64,000 nucleotides of DNA, taken from NCBI RefSeq assembly GCF_001570365.1, contig NZ_BBYK01000056.1, positions 112,309 to 176,308 of the forward strand, read 5' to 3'. The notes under the pieces were generated by a model that had not been told where the DNA came from, did not search any database, and saw only the letters and a list, made by a program, of their open reading frames with translations. Shown here in pieces: positions 38,130-47,305 of this stretch (position 1 is its first letter; every line of letters begins with the position of its first letter). Source of the DNA: Microtetraspora fusca. GTDB taxonomy: Bacteria > Actinomycetota > Actinomycetes > Streptosporangiales > Streptosporangiaceae. The position numbers were made by a program, and so were the translations under genes.

Positions 38130-38810
38130 ATGGAGGACACGCGGGACGGGTCGGAGCGCGCTCCGCTCGCGGCGGCGGATCGGGCGTACGAGTTCACCCG
38201 GGAGCTCATCGTCAGCGGCCGCCTCTCCGGGGGAGAGCTCATCAGCGAGGGCGAGATCGCCGAGCGGGTGGGGGTGAGCCGCACCCCGGTGCGCGAGGCG
38301 TTCCTGCGGCTCCAGGCCGAGGAACTGCTGCGTCTCTTCCCCAAACGCGGGGCCGTCGTGGTGCCCCTCGCGCCCGGCGAGGGCGAGGACGTCCTGGAGA
38401 TCCGGGAGGCGATCGAGTGCCTCGCGGTGCGCCGCCTGCTCCGGCTGGACGACGACGACCTCGCCCGGGTGGTCGAGCGGCTGCGGGAGACCCTGCGGGC
38501 GCAGTCCGGCCCGGCCCGGCGCCTGGACACCCCGGCGTTCGCCCGGGCCGACCAGGCGTTCCACCTGGCGATCGTGGCCGCGTCCGGCAACGCCCTGGCC
38601 GAGCGGTTCTACGGCTCGCTGGGCGACCGGCAGCTCCGGATGGCCGCCCAGGCGCTGCATCCCCGCCCCGAACGGCTGGAGGTGCTGGTCCACGAGCACG
38701 GCGCGCTGGTGGACGCCATCGCGCAGCGGGACGTCGCCCGGTTCGAGGAGGCGCTGCGCGCCCACCTCGACGCCACCCACCGGGCGCTGGCCGCGGCCCG
38801 GAGGCCGTAG
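38130..38810 (+). CDS. GntR-family (FCD domain) transcriptional regulator
   Basis: This 226-residue protein has an N-terminal winged HTH (about 15-75; SEGEIAERVGVSRTPVREAFLRLQAEELL) and an FCD ligand domain with metal-type histidines (ADQAFHLAIV, HEHGALVDAI, AHLDATHRAL). Such regulators sense small carboxylates or sugars. It ends three bases before an MFS gene, which it probably controls. Confidence 0.92.
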   Translation: MEDTRDGSERAPLAAADRAYEFTRELIVSGRLSGGELISEGEIAERVGVSRTPVREAFLRLQAEELLRLFPKRGAVVVPLAPGEGEDVLEIREAIECLAVRRLLRLDDDDLARVVERLRETLRAQSGPARRLDTPAFARADQAFHLAIVAASGNALAERFYGSLGDRQLRMAAQALHPRPERLEVLVHEHGALVDAIAQRDVARFEEALRAHLDATHRALAAARRP

Positions 38811-38813
38811 GCG

Positions 38814-40034
38814 ATGGGTGCGAAGCGCTGGTGGCTCGCGGCCGCCGCGATGTTCGGCTGCGGGTGGGGCGGCAACCAGTTCACGCCGCTGCTCCTGATG
38901 TACCGGCAGGCAGGCGGCTACTCGGAGGTCACCGTCGACGCCTTCCTCGCGGCGTACGTCCTGGGGCTGGTCCCGGGGCTGCTCGTGGGCGGCCCGCTGT
39001 CGGACCGCCACGGGCGCAAGCCGCTGATGTTGATCGGTACGGCGCTCTCCGCGCTGGCCAGCGCCGTACTGGCGGCGGGTGTGGCCGGTGAGGCGTTCAT
39101 CTACGCCGGACGGTTGCTGACCGGGGTCGGCGTGGGCATCGCCATGGCCGTCGGCACGAGTTGGGTGAAGGAGCTGTCGGAGGGCCGGCACGACCCGACC
39201 GCCGACGCGGGCGCGGGCGCCAGGCGGGCGTCGCTGGCGCTCACCGCCGGCTTCGGGCTCGGGGCGGGGGTGGCGGGCGTCCTGGCGCAGTGGGGGCCGT
39301 GGCCCATGGTCACCCCGTACGCGGTGCACGTGGCGGTCGTCCTGCCCGCCCTGGCCGGTCTGCTGAGGGTGCCGGAGACGCGGCCGGGCACCGGTCGGGC
39401 CGAGGGGCGCCGCCGGAGCCTGCGCTCGGACCTGCGGGTGCCGTCCGCCGGGCACCGCCGCTTCCTGTGGGTCGTGGTGCCGACGGCGCCGTGGGTGTTC
39501 GGGGCGGCGGGCATCGCCTACGCCGTGACGCCGCAACTGGTGGCCGAGCGGGTCGGCCGATGGGGCCTCGCGTACGCCACGCTGCTGACCGTGCTCACGC
39601 TGGGCGCCGGCGTCCTCGTGCAGCCGCTGGCCAGGAGGCTGTGCGGCCGCTCCACCGCCCGGCCGCTCCTGACGGCGATGGCGCTCATGACGGCCGGCAT
39701 GGCGGTGAGCGCCTCGACCGCCGCCGTACGCTCGCCGTGGCTGGGCTCGGCGGGCGCGCTGCTGCTGGGCGCGGCGTACGGCATCGCCGTCGTCTCCGGC
39801 CTGCTGGAGGTGCAGCGCATCGCCACCCCCGAGGATCTGGCCGGGCTGACCGGCGTCTACTACGCCCTCACCTACACGGGCTTCCTCGCGCCCGCGGTGC
39901 TGGCCGCCCTGTCCGCCGTGACCTCCTACACGGCGATGCTCGCGGCCGTGACCCTCCTGGCGTCGGGCTGCCTCGCGCTGATCGCGGTGGCGCTGCGCGT
40001 GCAAGGCTCCGGCTCCGAGGCCCATCCCGCCTGA
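38814..40034 (+). CDS. MFS transporter
   Basis: This 406-residue protein has about 12 membrane segments; MFS motif A lies in GGPLSDRHGRKPLMLIG after TM2. It belongs to a general MFS_1 exporter-like subgroup and gives no clue to the substrate. It starts three bases after the FCD-type GntR gene, so regulator and transporter are co-transcribed. Confidence 0.87.
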   Translation: MGAKRWWLAAAAMFGCGWGGNQFTPLLLMYRQAGGYSEVTVDAFLAAYVLGLVPGLLVGGPLSDRHGRKPLMLIGTALSALASAVLAAGVAGEAFIYAGRLLTGVGVGIAMAVGTSWVKELSEGRHDPTADAGAGARRASLALTAGFGLGAGVAGVLAQWGPWPMVTPYAVHVAVVLPALAGLLRVPETRPGTGRAEGRRRSLRSDLRVPSAGHRRFLWVVVPTAPWVFGAAGIAYAVTPQLVAERVGRWGLAYATLLTVLTLGAGVLVQPLARRLCGRSTARPLLTAMALMTAGMAVSASTAAVRSPWLGSAGALLLGAAYGIAVVSGLLEVQRIATPEDLAGLTGVYYALTYTGFLAPAVLAALSAVTSYTAMLAAVTLLASGCLALIAVALRVQGSGSEAHPA

Positions 40035-40181
40035 CCGGGACCCGGTCCGTCGCGACCTTCACGATGGAGTGGGGGTTCTCTATGCGCTTCCTGACGTTTG
40101 CGAGGTATTGGAGATGAATCTCCCGTTGTGCGGCAAGGAGTTGTCCTAAGGGGCACGCCTGCCGGGCGAGGGGTGATCAGC

Positions 40182-41624
40182 GTGACCGCATGGCGTCGAT
40201 GCTCCATCAGGACCCGCCTGACCGTGGCGGCGAGCGCCGTCATGGCGTTGATCTGCGCCGTCGGCACGCTGCTCGCGCTGGTGTCCGCGCGCGGGCGGGA
40301 CCTGGAGTACCAGAAGGCCGCACTGGTCGCCTGGGCCATGAGGGTCATCGAGCGGATGGTGATCGAGGGTCCCCCGGACGCCCTTCCCGACGGGCCGGGC
40401 AGAGCGGCCCAGCTCTTCGACCCCAACAGGCGGCTGGTGGCCGTCTCCGGCAACATGGCGGGCAGGCCGCCGATGGCGAACTTCGGCTCCGGGTCGGCGA
40501 CGTACCAGACCAGGGAACTGTGCGACCTGCCCGACTTCCCGGGCCAGTGCCGGATCGTCATCGACGTCCCGGTCCACCTCGCCAACGGGACCTGGCGGCT
40601 GTACGCCGCGGCCCCGTCGCCTCCGTGGTACGGCAACCCGCTGCTGCTGGCCCTGCTGGTCGGCGGCTCGGTCCTGCTCGTCGCGGTCACCGCGCTCGGC
40701 ACGTACTGGGCGGTGAGCAAGACCCTCGAACCCGTCCGGGCCATCGGCGCGAAGCTCGACCAGATCACCGCCAGCGACCTCGGGCATCGCGTCCCGCTCC
40801 CGAAGTACCAGGACGAGCTGGAAGACCTCACCCGGATCGCCAACCGGACCCTGGATCGGGCCCAGGCGGCGGTCGAGCAGCAGCTCAGGTTCGCCTCCGA
40901 CGCCTCACACGACCTGCGCAGCCCGCTGACCGCCATGCGCGTACGGATCGAGGACGCGCTCATGTGCCCGGAGGAGACCGACTGGCCCAAGACGGCCGCC
41001 GCGCTCCTGGACAGCGTGGAGCGCCTCCAGGATCTGGTCACCGACCTACTCCAGATTTCCCGCCTGGACGCGGGGGTGGGCGGGCGGCACGAACCCGTCG
41101 ACCTGACCGCGCTGGTGGCGTCCGAGCTGGACCGCCGGCCGCGCGGGGTCCTGGTCGCCCGCGACCTCGCCCCCCAGGTGACGGTGGACGGAGACCGGAT
41201 CGGCCTGGCCCGCCTCTTGATCAACCTCCTGGACAACGCCGAACGCCACGCCGACACCACGATCGCCGTCGTGCTCCGCGCGGAGCCCGGCACGGCGGTG
41301 CTGGAGGTGTGCGACGACGGCGACGGGATCCCGCCCGAGCAGCGGGACTCCGTCTTCCAGCGGTTCGTCCGCCTGGACGCCTCCCGGCAGAAGGATCCGG
41401 GCGGCACCGGCCTTGGCCTGTCCATCGCGCGGCAGATCGCCGAGAAGCACGGCGGCACCCTCACCGTCGAGGACAGCCCGTGCGGCGCCCGGTTCGTGCT
41501 GCGCGTCCCGCGCCGCGCCCCGGAGCCGGAATCCGCGCTCGCCGGAGACGAACACGGCGGCCGCGAGCCCGCGGAGCGCTCCGGCGACCGGGGTGGCGAG
41601 CGGTCTCCGCGCTCAACCGGGTGA
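40182..41624 (+). CDS. Membrane sensor histidine kinase, orphan
   Basis: This 480-residue protein has TM1 (about 15-36), an extracytoplasmic region (40-150), TM2 (153-175), HAMP (180-232), HisKA with H243 in SDASHDLRSPL, and HATPase (LLINLLDNAERHA, DDGDGIP, GTGLGLSIAR). It is an OmpR-type kinase. GTG at 40182 with GAGGGG upstream is chosen. Such kinases are normally preceded by their response regulator, but here an MFS gene precedes it and no regulator gene follows, so the partner is elsewhere or lost. Confidence 0.9.
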   Translation: MTAWRRCSIRTRLTVAASAVMALICAVGTLLALVSARGRDLEYQKAALVAWAMRVIERMVIEGPPDALPDGPGRAAQLFDPNRRLVAVSGNMAGRPPMANFGSGSATYQTRELCDLPDFPGQCRIVIDVPVHLANGTWRLYAAAPSPPWYGNPLLLALLVGGSVLLVAVTALGTYWAVSKTLEPVRAIGAKLDQITASDLGHRVPLPKYQDELEDLTRIANRTLDRAQAAVEQQLRFASDASHDLRSPLTAMRVRIEDALMCPEETDWPKTAAALLDSVERLQDLVTDLLQISRLDAGVGGRHEPVDLTALVASELDRRPRGVLVARDLAPQVTVDGDRIGLARLLINLLDNAERHADTTIAVVLRAEPGTAVLEVCDDGDGIPPEQRDSVFQRFVRLDASRQKDPGGTGLGLSIARQIAEKHGGTLTVEDSPCGARFVLRVPRRAPEPESALAGDEHGGREPAERSGDRGGERSPRSTG

Positions 41625-42291
41625 GCCTGGCTCAGCTCGCGCGGGTTCGGGGCGCGTAGCAGCGTGGTGCGACGCCGGGGCCGTCCGCGTGCGTGCCGGT
41701 GACGCCGAGCGCGCTGGTGACGCCGAGCGCCTGGTGACGCCGAGCGCCTGGTGACGCCGAGCGCCTGGTGACGCTGAGCCACGCTGCTGACCTCCGAGCG
41801 CACCGGTGTCGTCACCCGGCTCTCGGCGCGGCCCCACAGGTCGGTGGCGTTCGGCCGGAGCTTGGTCGTGTCCGACACATCAACCTGGCCGCCGTCGAGC
41901 GCGTCCTTGACGGGAAAGAAGCCGCTTTCCACGGCGTCGGATCGATCACCGCACCGCCTCCCTTCGCGCGCACCCGCGAATGATCAGCCCGAACAGGCGA
42001 CATGAACGATCGATCAGAGTGAACTTTCTGCCGACTCGCCTGTCAATCAGCCCAAAGCGCATAAAACGTGCGGCCGTTTCCCTCAATCGGCCCGTCGGCG
42101 GGTTCGCGCCGCTCATCGGCATTGCCGGCCTCGACCGAAAACCCTTCGGTTCAAGGGCGCTTCGTCCGTAAAATCGACAAGTTTTTCTCATATATTGACA
42201 GGTTTGTCGGAATAGAGTCAGACTTCGCTCGTTCTGTTCACCCCCAGGTGATGCACCCCCCAAACGCGTCACGACTCAGAAGGAGCGTCGT
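41625..42291. other. Long non-coding gap with repeats and a coding remnant
   Basis: This stretch has no intact gene. It contains a 17-bp minisatellite (41698-41785). On the minus strand at about 41815-41932 there is a GC3-rich open stretch (GFFPVKDALDGGQVDVSD, TTKLRPNATDLWGR) that looks like a gene remnant of unknown family. The right half (41990-42290) is AT-richer and should hold the promoter for the M4 protease. There, CGACAA and TTGTCG inverted arms flank TTGACA at 42195-42200, and AGAAGGAG precedes the GTG. Confidence 0.5.
41698..41785. repeat. 17-bp tandem repeat, about five copies
   Basis: The unit GGTGACGCCGAGCGCCT repeats at 41716, 41733 and 41750 exactly. It is preceded by an 18-base variant at 41698 and followed by a degenerate copy from 41767. 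The period is not a multiple of three. Confidence 0.85.
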
Positions 42292-44463
42292 GTGAAACGC
42301 ACTGCCGCGTTAGCGCTCATCACCACAGCCGCGGGCGTCCTCGTCGGGCTGTCCCCAACCACGGCGGCGGGCGCGAGTCCCGCCGTCGATCCGGCGCAGG
42401 CCGCCCGCGGCGCCGACCGCCTGGTCGACGCCAAGCCCCCCGCCCTGCGGCCGTCCGCCAAGGACGCCTTCCACCGCGAGAGGGTCGTCGGGCAGGGCGA
42501 CCTCAACTACGTCTCCTACACCCGGACCTACAGCGGCCTGCCGGTGTACGGGGGAGACTTCGTCGTCGTCACCGACGCCAAGGGCGGCGTGCTGAGCACG
42601 TCCGTCGCCCAGGAGAAGACGCTGGACGTCGGCACCACGCCGAAGATCTCCGCCGAGAAGGCGGCCGAGGTCGCCCGCGCGCAGGTGACCGACGCCACCG
42701 GCACCTCGACCCCCCGCCTGACCGTGATGGCCGAGGGCACCGGCCGGCTGGCCTACGAGGTCGTCGCGGAAGGGACGAACAACGGCCGCGAGAGCAAGAT
42801 GCACGTCTTCGTCGACGCGCTGACCGGCGACGTCGTGGAGAAGTCCGACGAGGTCATGGACGGCCAGGGCAACAGTTACTACAACGGCAACCCGGTCACC
42901 ATCGGCACCACGGCGGGCACGACCAACTCCATGACCGACCCCGCTCGGTCCGGCATCCGCTGCGGTGGCCAGAACGGCTCGGCCTACACCAAGAGCTCCG
43001 ACTCCTGGGGCAACGGCTCCGGCACCGACCTGGAGACCGCCTGCGTCGACACGCTCTTCGCGGCCGGCCAGGAGTGGGACATGCTGCGCGACTGGCTGTC
43101 GCGCAACGGCATGGACGGCAGCGGCGGCGGCTTCCCCGCCCGGGTCGGTCTCAGCGACGTCAACGCGTACTGGAACGGCAGCTACACCAACTTCGGTCAC
43201 TCGCAGGACAACAAGCGCCAGGCCACCTCGATCGACGTCGTGGCCCACGAGTACGGCCACTCGATCTTCCAGAACACCCCGGGCGGCTCGACCGGCAGCA
43301 ACGAGAAGGGTGGTCTCAACGAGTCCACCGGCGACATCTTCGGCACCCTGACCGAGCACTACGCCTACGAGCACGGGGGCACCCACGCCCCGGACTACGC
43401 CGTGGGCGAGCAGGTCGACCTCGTCGGCAGCGGCCCGATCAGGTACATGTACAAGCCGTCCCTCATCTCCGGCGACCCCGACTGCTACTCCTCCTCCGTG
43501 CCCCCCATGGAGGTCCACTCCGCCGCCGCCATCCAGAACCACTGGTTCTACCTGCTGGCCGAGGGCTCGAACCCGACCAACGGCAACCCGGCCAGCCCGA
43601 CCTGCAACAGCTCCACCGTCACCGGCGTCGGCATCCAGAATGCCGGCAAGATCTTCATGGGCACGCTGAACCGCAAGACCTCCACCTGGACGCACACGCT
43701 GGCGCGCAAGGCGTCCCTGGCGGCCGCGATCGAGCTCTTCCCCGGATCCTGCGCGGAGTACAACGCGACCAAGGCGGCGTGGAACGCGGTGAACGTGCCG
43801 GCCGACCCGAGTGAGCCGGCCAGCTGCAACACCAGCGGGAACGACTTCTCCATGACGCTCAACCCCGCCTCGGCGACCGTCCAGGCCGGCCAGCAGACGA
43901 CCGCCACGGTCGCCACGCAGACCACGTCCGGAAGCGCGCAGGGCGTCACGCTCACCGCAAGCGGCCTGCCGACCGGCGTGACCGCCTCGTTCAACCCGTC
44001 GTCGGTGACCTCGGGCAGCTCCTCGACCCTGACCCTCACGACGTCGGCGTCCACGGCCTCCGGCGCCTACCCGATCACGGTGACCGGCACCGGCGGCTCG
44101 GCGACGCACAACGCGACCTTCACCCTGACCGTGACCGGCGGCAGCGGTCCGTGCGACGGCAAGCAGCACACGGCCACCGGCACACTCAGCTCCGGCGCCA
44201 GCGCCTACCAGCCGGGCACGTCCGGCTTCCAGGTCACCAAGTCCGGAACGCACTCGGCCTGCCTGGCCGGGCCCAGCGGCACCGACTTCGACCTCTACCT
44301 GCAGAAGCGGAACAGCCTGGGGAGCTGGTCGACCGTGGCCAGCAGCCTCTCGTCCGGCTCGAACGAGTCCATCACCTACAACGGCACCTCGGGCTACTAC
44401 CGCTACCGCGTCTACTCCTACAGCGGCAGCGGCTCCTACACCCTGGGCTACGACAACCCGTAA
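42292..44463 (+). CDS. Secreted M4 (thermolysin-family) metallopeptidase with C-terminal domains
   Basis: This 723-residue protein has a signal peptide (1 to about 27), an FTP/PepSY propeptide (about 45-195), and a peptidase M4 domain with zinc ligands H319 and H323 plus E320 in VAHEYGHSIF and the third-ligand motif GGLNESTGD (E344). It continues with the MEVHSAA acid/base histidine and then a Ser/Thr-rich immunoglobulin-like domain (about 520-618). A PPC-type beta domain ends the protein (about 622-723; TDFDLYLQKRN, YRYRVYSYSGSGSYTL). It is an extracellular zinc endoprotease, self-activated by propeptide cleavage. GTG has AGAAGGAG upstream. Confidence 0.95.
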   Translation: MKRTAALALITTAAGVLVGLSPTTAAGASPAVDPAQAARGADRLVDAKPPALRPSAKDAFHRERVVGQGDLNYVSYTRTYSGLPVYGGDFVVVTDAKGGVLSTSVAQEKTLDVGTTPKISAEKAAEVARAQVTDATGTSTPRLTVMAEGTGRLAYEVVAEGTNNGRESKMHVFVDALTGDVVEKSDEVMDGQGNSYYNGNPVTIGTTAGTTNSMTDPARSGIRCGGQNGSAYTKSSDSWGNGSGTDLETACVDTLFAAGQEWDMLRDWLSRNGMDGSGGGFPARVGLSDVNAYWNGSYTNFGHSQDNKRQATSIDVVAHEYGHSIFQNTPGGSTGSNEKGGLNESTGDIFGTLTEHYAYEHGGTHAPDYAVGEQVDLVGSGPIRYMYKPSLISGDPDCYSSSVPPMEVHSAAAIQNHWFYLLAEGSNPTNGNPASPTCNSSTVTGVGIQNAGKIFMGTLNRKTSTWTHTLARKASLAAAIELFPGSCAEYNATKAAWNAVNVPADPSEPASCNTSGNDFSMTLNPASATVQAGQQTTATVATQTTSGSAQGVTLTASGLPTGVTASFNPSSVTSGSSSTLTLTTSASTASGAYPITVTGTGGSATHNATFTLTVTGGSGPCDGKQHTATGTLSSGASAYQPGTSGFQVTKSGTHSACLAGPSGTDFDLYLQKRNSLGSWSTVASSLSSGSNESITYNGTSGYYRYRVYSYSGSGSYTLGYDNP

Positions 44464-44491
44464 CCCCCTCCCTTACGTAGACCCCTCCAGC

Positions 44492-44522
44492 GGGCCCCGG
44501 CACAGCGCTCATGCCGGGGCCC
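44492..44522 (+). terminator. Terminator of the M4 protease gene
   Basis: GGGCCCCGGCA (44492-44502) pairs perfectly with TGCCGGGGCCC (44512-44522) around a nine-base loop, 28 bases after the stop codon. No T run follows. Confidence 0.7.
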
Positions 44523-44689
44523 GCCCCGCTGTCCGGGGGCGCCTTCCCTCCTCGGACGGAACTCCGAGAGGCCGGCGTGCGCTCGGAGACTCGTTCATCC
44601 CCGTCAGGCCGCCCCGGCGATCTGGCGGGGTTTGAGTAACTTGCGGGTTGTATAACCTTCAAGCCCAGGTTCGTGATAGGAGTGCCCCT

Positions 44690-45370
44690 TTGTCCGATGC
44701 CGCGCGTAGGCGCGACCTCCTGGTCGTGTTGCTCTCCCTGAACAGCGGCGCGACCGACGCCATCGGCCTGCTCGCCCTCGGCGGCGCCTTCACCAGCGTC
44801 ATGACCGGGAACATGGTGCTGCTCGGGGTGTCGGGGATCCAGGGGGACGCGGCGCTGGCGCTGCACGCGGGCGCGGCGATCGTCTGCTTCGTGCTCGGCT
44901 GCGCGGTCGGCCACCGGCTCGCGGGCGGCGCCCGCGACGGCGACCCCGTCTGGCCCGCCGAGGTCAGCCGCGCGCTGTCGGTCGAGTTCGCCGTACTCGC
45001 GATCTACGCGGTGATCTGGATGGCCCGCGGCGGTGAGGTCTCCGACACGGCGGCGCTCGGCCTGCTCGCGCTCAACGCGTGCGCGCTCGGCATCCAGAGC
45101 AGCAGCGTGCAGCGGTTCGGGGTCCCCGGTCTGTCCACGACCTACCTCACCGGCACGCTCACCACGCTCGTGATGCGGCTCACGGCGGGCAAGTCGCTGC
45201 GCGACGTGCGGCTGAGCGCTCTGCTGCTGCTCGGCCTGATCGGCGGTGCGGCGCTCGGCGCGCTGCTCAGCCTGCACGCGGCCCCCTTCGCGCCGCTTCT
45301 CCAGCTCGCCTGCGTCGGCACGGTGCTGCTGGCCGCGCGCTCGCTCGTCCCCGCGCCCGCCGCGGCCTGA
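44690..45370 (+). CDS. DUF1275 (YoaK-like) membrane protein
   Basis: This 226-residue protein has about six to seven hydrophobic helices and the family signature SLNSGATDAIGLLALGGAFTSVMTGNMVLLG, then GIQSSSVQRFGVPGLSTTYLTGTLT. The function of DUF1275 is not established. The TTG start is inferred from TAGGAGT at the right distance; a TATAAC box at 44651-44656 marks a likely promoter. It is monocistronic, convergent with a lipoprotein gene 16 bases away. Confidence 0.85.
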   Translation: MSDAARRRDLLVVLLSLNSGATDAIGLLALGGAFTSVMTGNMVLLGVSGIQGDAALALHAGAAIVCFVLGCAVGHRLAGGARDGDPVWPAEVSRALSVEFAVLAIYAVIWMARGGEVSDTAALGLLALNACALGIQSSSVQRFGVPGLSTTYLTGTLTTLVMRLTAGKSLRDVRLSALLLLGLIGGAALGALLSLHAAPFAPLLQLACVGTVLLAARSLVPAPAAA

Positions 45371-45386
45371 CCCGCCGCCCGCCGGC

Positions 45387-46193
45387 TCAGACCTCCCCGA
45401 CCGCCTCGCACTCGCCCTTCTTCATCGCCGGCGCGTTGTCGTCGTACGCGTCCGACGTGGCCACGACGTTCGGCATGCCCTCGTAGTCCGGGCGCAGGAA
45501 TCCGTCGGGGGAGTCGCACTCCGTCCAGGCCGTCCACATGTCGACGCTGGGGCCGTCCCAGTGCCGCAGCGGTCCGTCCGCCTCGTCCCGCCAGTACTCG
45601 TGCCGGGCCTTGACGAAGGCCATCACCCGGAGCACCGGGCCGGGCACTCCCTTCGGGCTTACCGGATAGACCGCCCGGAACGTGTAGTTCACCCACAGCT
45701 CCGGCTTGCCCTGATCGTTCTTGCCCTCCTCGGCGGACATCGCGGCCTTCACCTTGATCACATCGCCGACGAGGTCCACCGAGCCCGGCGCGAAGCTCGT
45801 CACCCAGCCACGCGTGTTCTTGTCCTGGTCCTTGCTGTCCAGGTACTTCAGGAAGTGCTTGCGCTGCTCCCGGTCGAGCAGCGCGGTGAACGCCTCCGGC
45901 GCGCCGCCGAGCAGCGTTGGCCGGTCGAGGTGGGCGGCCACCAGCATCCGCTTACTGGTCTGGTACGCGGCCTCGACGTCCGCTGCCGGATATTTCCCGA
46001 CCTGGGCGGCCGCGGGGATCACGATGCCGTCGGCTCCGTCGGCGTAGCTCTCCGAGGGCGACCCCCGGAAAGGCCGGCTGGGGTCGATCACGGCGGGATC
46101 CGCCAACGCGTCCCGTATCGCCGCGCATCCGGAGAGCGCCGTCACGGCAAGGCATCCCGCCAGAAGGGTACGCACCACACTACGTTCAGACAT
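45387..46193 (-). CDS. Putative lipoprotein of unknown function
   Basis: This 268-residue protein has a lipoprotein signal (RTLLAGCLAVTALSGC, lipobox LSGC at Cys23). The mature part has a helical DVEAAYQTSKRMLVAAHLDRPTLL segment and a beta-rich half (VDLVGDVIKVKAAMSAEEG, LWVNYTFRAVYPV). Similar lipoproteins occur widely in actinomycetes without assigned role; the helix-plus-sheet order resembles NTF2-like folds, but this is weak. It faces the outside of the membrane. Confidence 0.75.
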   Translation of the reverse strand: MSERSVVRTLLAGCLAVTALSGCAAIRDALADPAVIDPSRPFRGSPSESYADGADGIVIPAAAQVGKYPAADVEAAYQTSKRMLVAAHLDRPTLLGGAPEAFTALLDREQRKHFLKYLDSKDQDKNTRGWVTSFAPGSVDLVGDVIKVKAAMSAEEGKNDQGKPELWVNYTFRAVYPVSPKGVPGPVLRVMAFVKARHEYWRDEADGPLRHWDGPSVDMWTAWTECDSPDGFLRPDYEGMPNVVATSDAYDDNAPAMKKGECEAVGEV

Positions 46194-46370
46194 GCCAGGG
46201 ATTATTCAGGTAATCTCCAGCATTCTGATCACGCGGACGTATCCGAACCGGATCTGTACGGTCCGGTCAGCGGCGGAACACGCGCTCCCGGAGTGCGAAG
46301 ACGTGGCACGTGCCGCCCGCCCAGAGCCCTGCGGCCGGTACGGCGGCATGCAGGGGTTCGCGGGTGGGCG

Positions 46371-46397
46371 GCGCGGTCCCGTTGACCGGAACCGCGC
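46371..46397. terminator. Hairpin downstream of the copper operon
   Basis: GCGCGGT (46371-46377) pairs with ACCGCGC (46391-46397), with inner CC/GG pairs. It lies 45 bases beyond the 3' end of the F510_1955-like gene on the minus strand. The rest of 46194-46441 holds nothing recognisable. Confidence 0.4.
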
Positions 46398-46441
46398 CCC
46401 CGGTTCGCCCTCGTCCCGGTGAGGACGCGCCGGTCCCGCGG

Positions 46442-47305
46442 TTACGGCCGGTGGATGGTGGCGAAGGTGTCGCCGCCGTCGGTGGACTCGTACACGCTGC
46501 CGTCCATGGAGGCCGCGAGCAGGCGCTCGGCGGAGACGGCGGTGAAGGCCACGGCCTGCATGGGCAGCCGGCCGCGCGGCGTCCACGCGGTGCCGTCGGT
46601 GGAGACCTGCACCCGCCCGTCGGGAGCCACGCCGATCAGGCCGCCCCCGTCGGTCACGTCCAGGAAGGACAGCAGGGGAGCACCCTTGAGCAGGCGGAAG
46701 GCGTTGCCTCCGTCCGCGCTGACCTTGACGCCGTCGGGGGTCGTGGCGTAGACGGTCTCCGGCTTGCCGGCTCCGGCGGCCAGGTCGAGCAGGTCGAGTC
46801 TGGCCCCCGGGGTGAGGGGCCCGCCCTGGCCGCGCCACACCTGCCCGGTCTGCGTGTCGTAGCCGTACACCCTCGCACCCGCGACCTGGAGCGCGTGGAA
46901 GTCCGCCTTCCCGGCGAGCGCCACCTGCTCCCACGTCGCCCCGGCGTCCGCCGAGCGGATCAGCCCGAGGTGCGGAGGCTGCCCGGCCGCGATGTCCTGG
47001 GCGGACGGGTGGCCACTGGCGTAGAAGGTGCCGGGACCCGCGACGGTGAAGCCCATGTGGTCGGCGTCCCGGTCACCCACCCGGACCAGCTTCCCCGCCT
47101 CGACGGTGAACAGGCCGAAGTGCCCCGCGACGTACACCCTGCCGGTGGCCGGATCGACGCCGAGCCCGTGGACGTGCCCGACGCCCGGATCCGCGTCCAC
47201 GGCGGCGGGAGGCGCGGCCTGCTCCGCCGGCCCGCCGGTGCCGCATCCGGCCGGCGCCGCCGCGAGCAGCAGCGCACCGGCCGCCAGGCCGAACCTCTTG
47301 ATCAC
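46442..47305 (-). CDS. F510_1955-like beta-propeller lipoprotein
   Basis: This 287-residue protein has a lipoprotein signal (AAAPAGC). BNR/sortilin-like repeats follow, with Asp-box-like phrases (SADAGATW, SADGGNAF, STDGTAW, STDGGDTF) and the opening HVHGLGVDPATGRVYVAGHFGLF. Proteins of this family sit beside copper genes in actinobacteria, although called glycosylhydrolases; the function is unproven. GTG overlaps the multicopper oxidase stop (GTGA), so it is the last gene of that operon. Confidence 0.82.
   Translation of the reverse strand: MIKRFGLAAGALLLAAAPAGCGTGGPAEQAAPPAAVDADPGVGHVHGLGVDPATGRVYVAGHFGLFTVEAGKLVRVGDRDADHMGFTVAGPGTFYASGHPSAQDIAAGQPPHLGLIRSADAGATWEQVALAGKADFHALQVAGARVYGYDTQTGQVWRGQGGPLTPGARLDLLDLAAGAGKPETVYATTPDGVKVSADGGNAFRLLKGAPLLSFLDVTDGGGLIGVAPDGRVQVSTDGTAWTPRGRLPMQAVAFTAVSAERLLAASMDGSVYESTDGGDTFATIHRP

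Noticed and set aside
41698..41785. CRISPR or RHS-type coding repeat
   Set aside because: The 17-bp units are contiguous without spacers and not a multiple of three, so neither applies.
46442..47305. True glycoside hydrolase for the F510_1955-like protein
   Set aside because: It contains only propeller/Asp-box repeats, with no catalytic acid motif that I can identify, and is in a copper-type operon.
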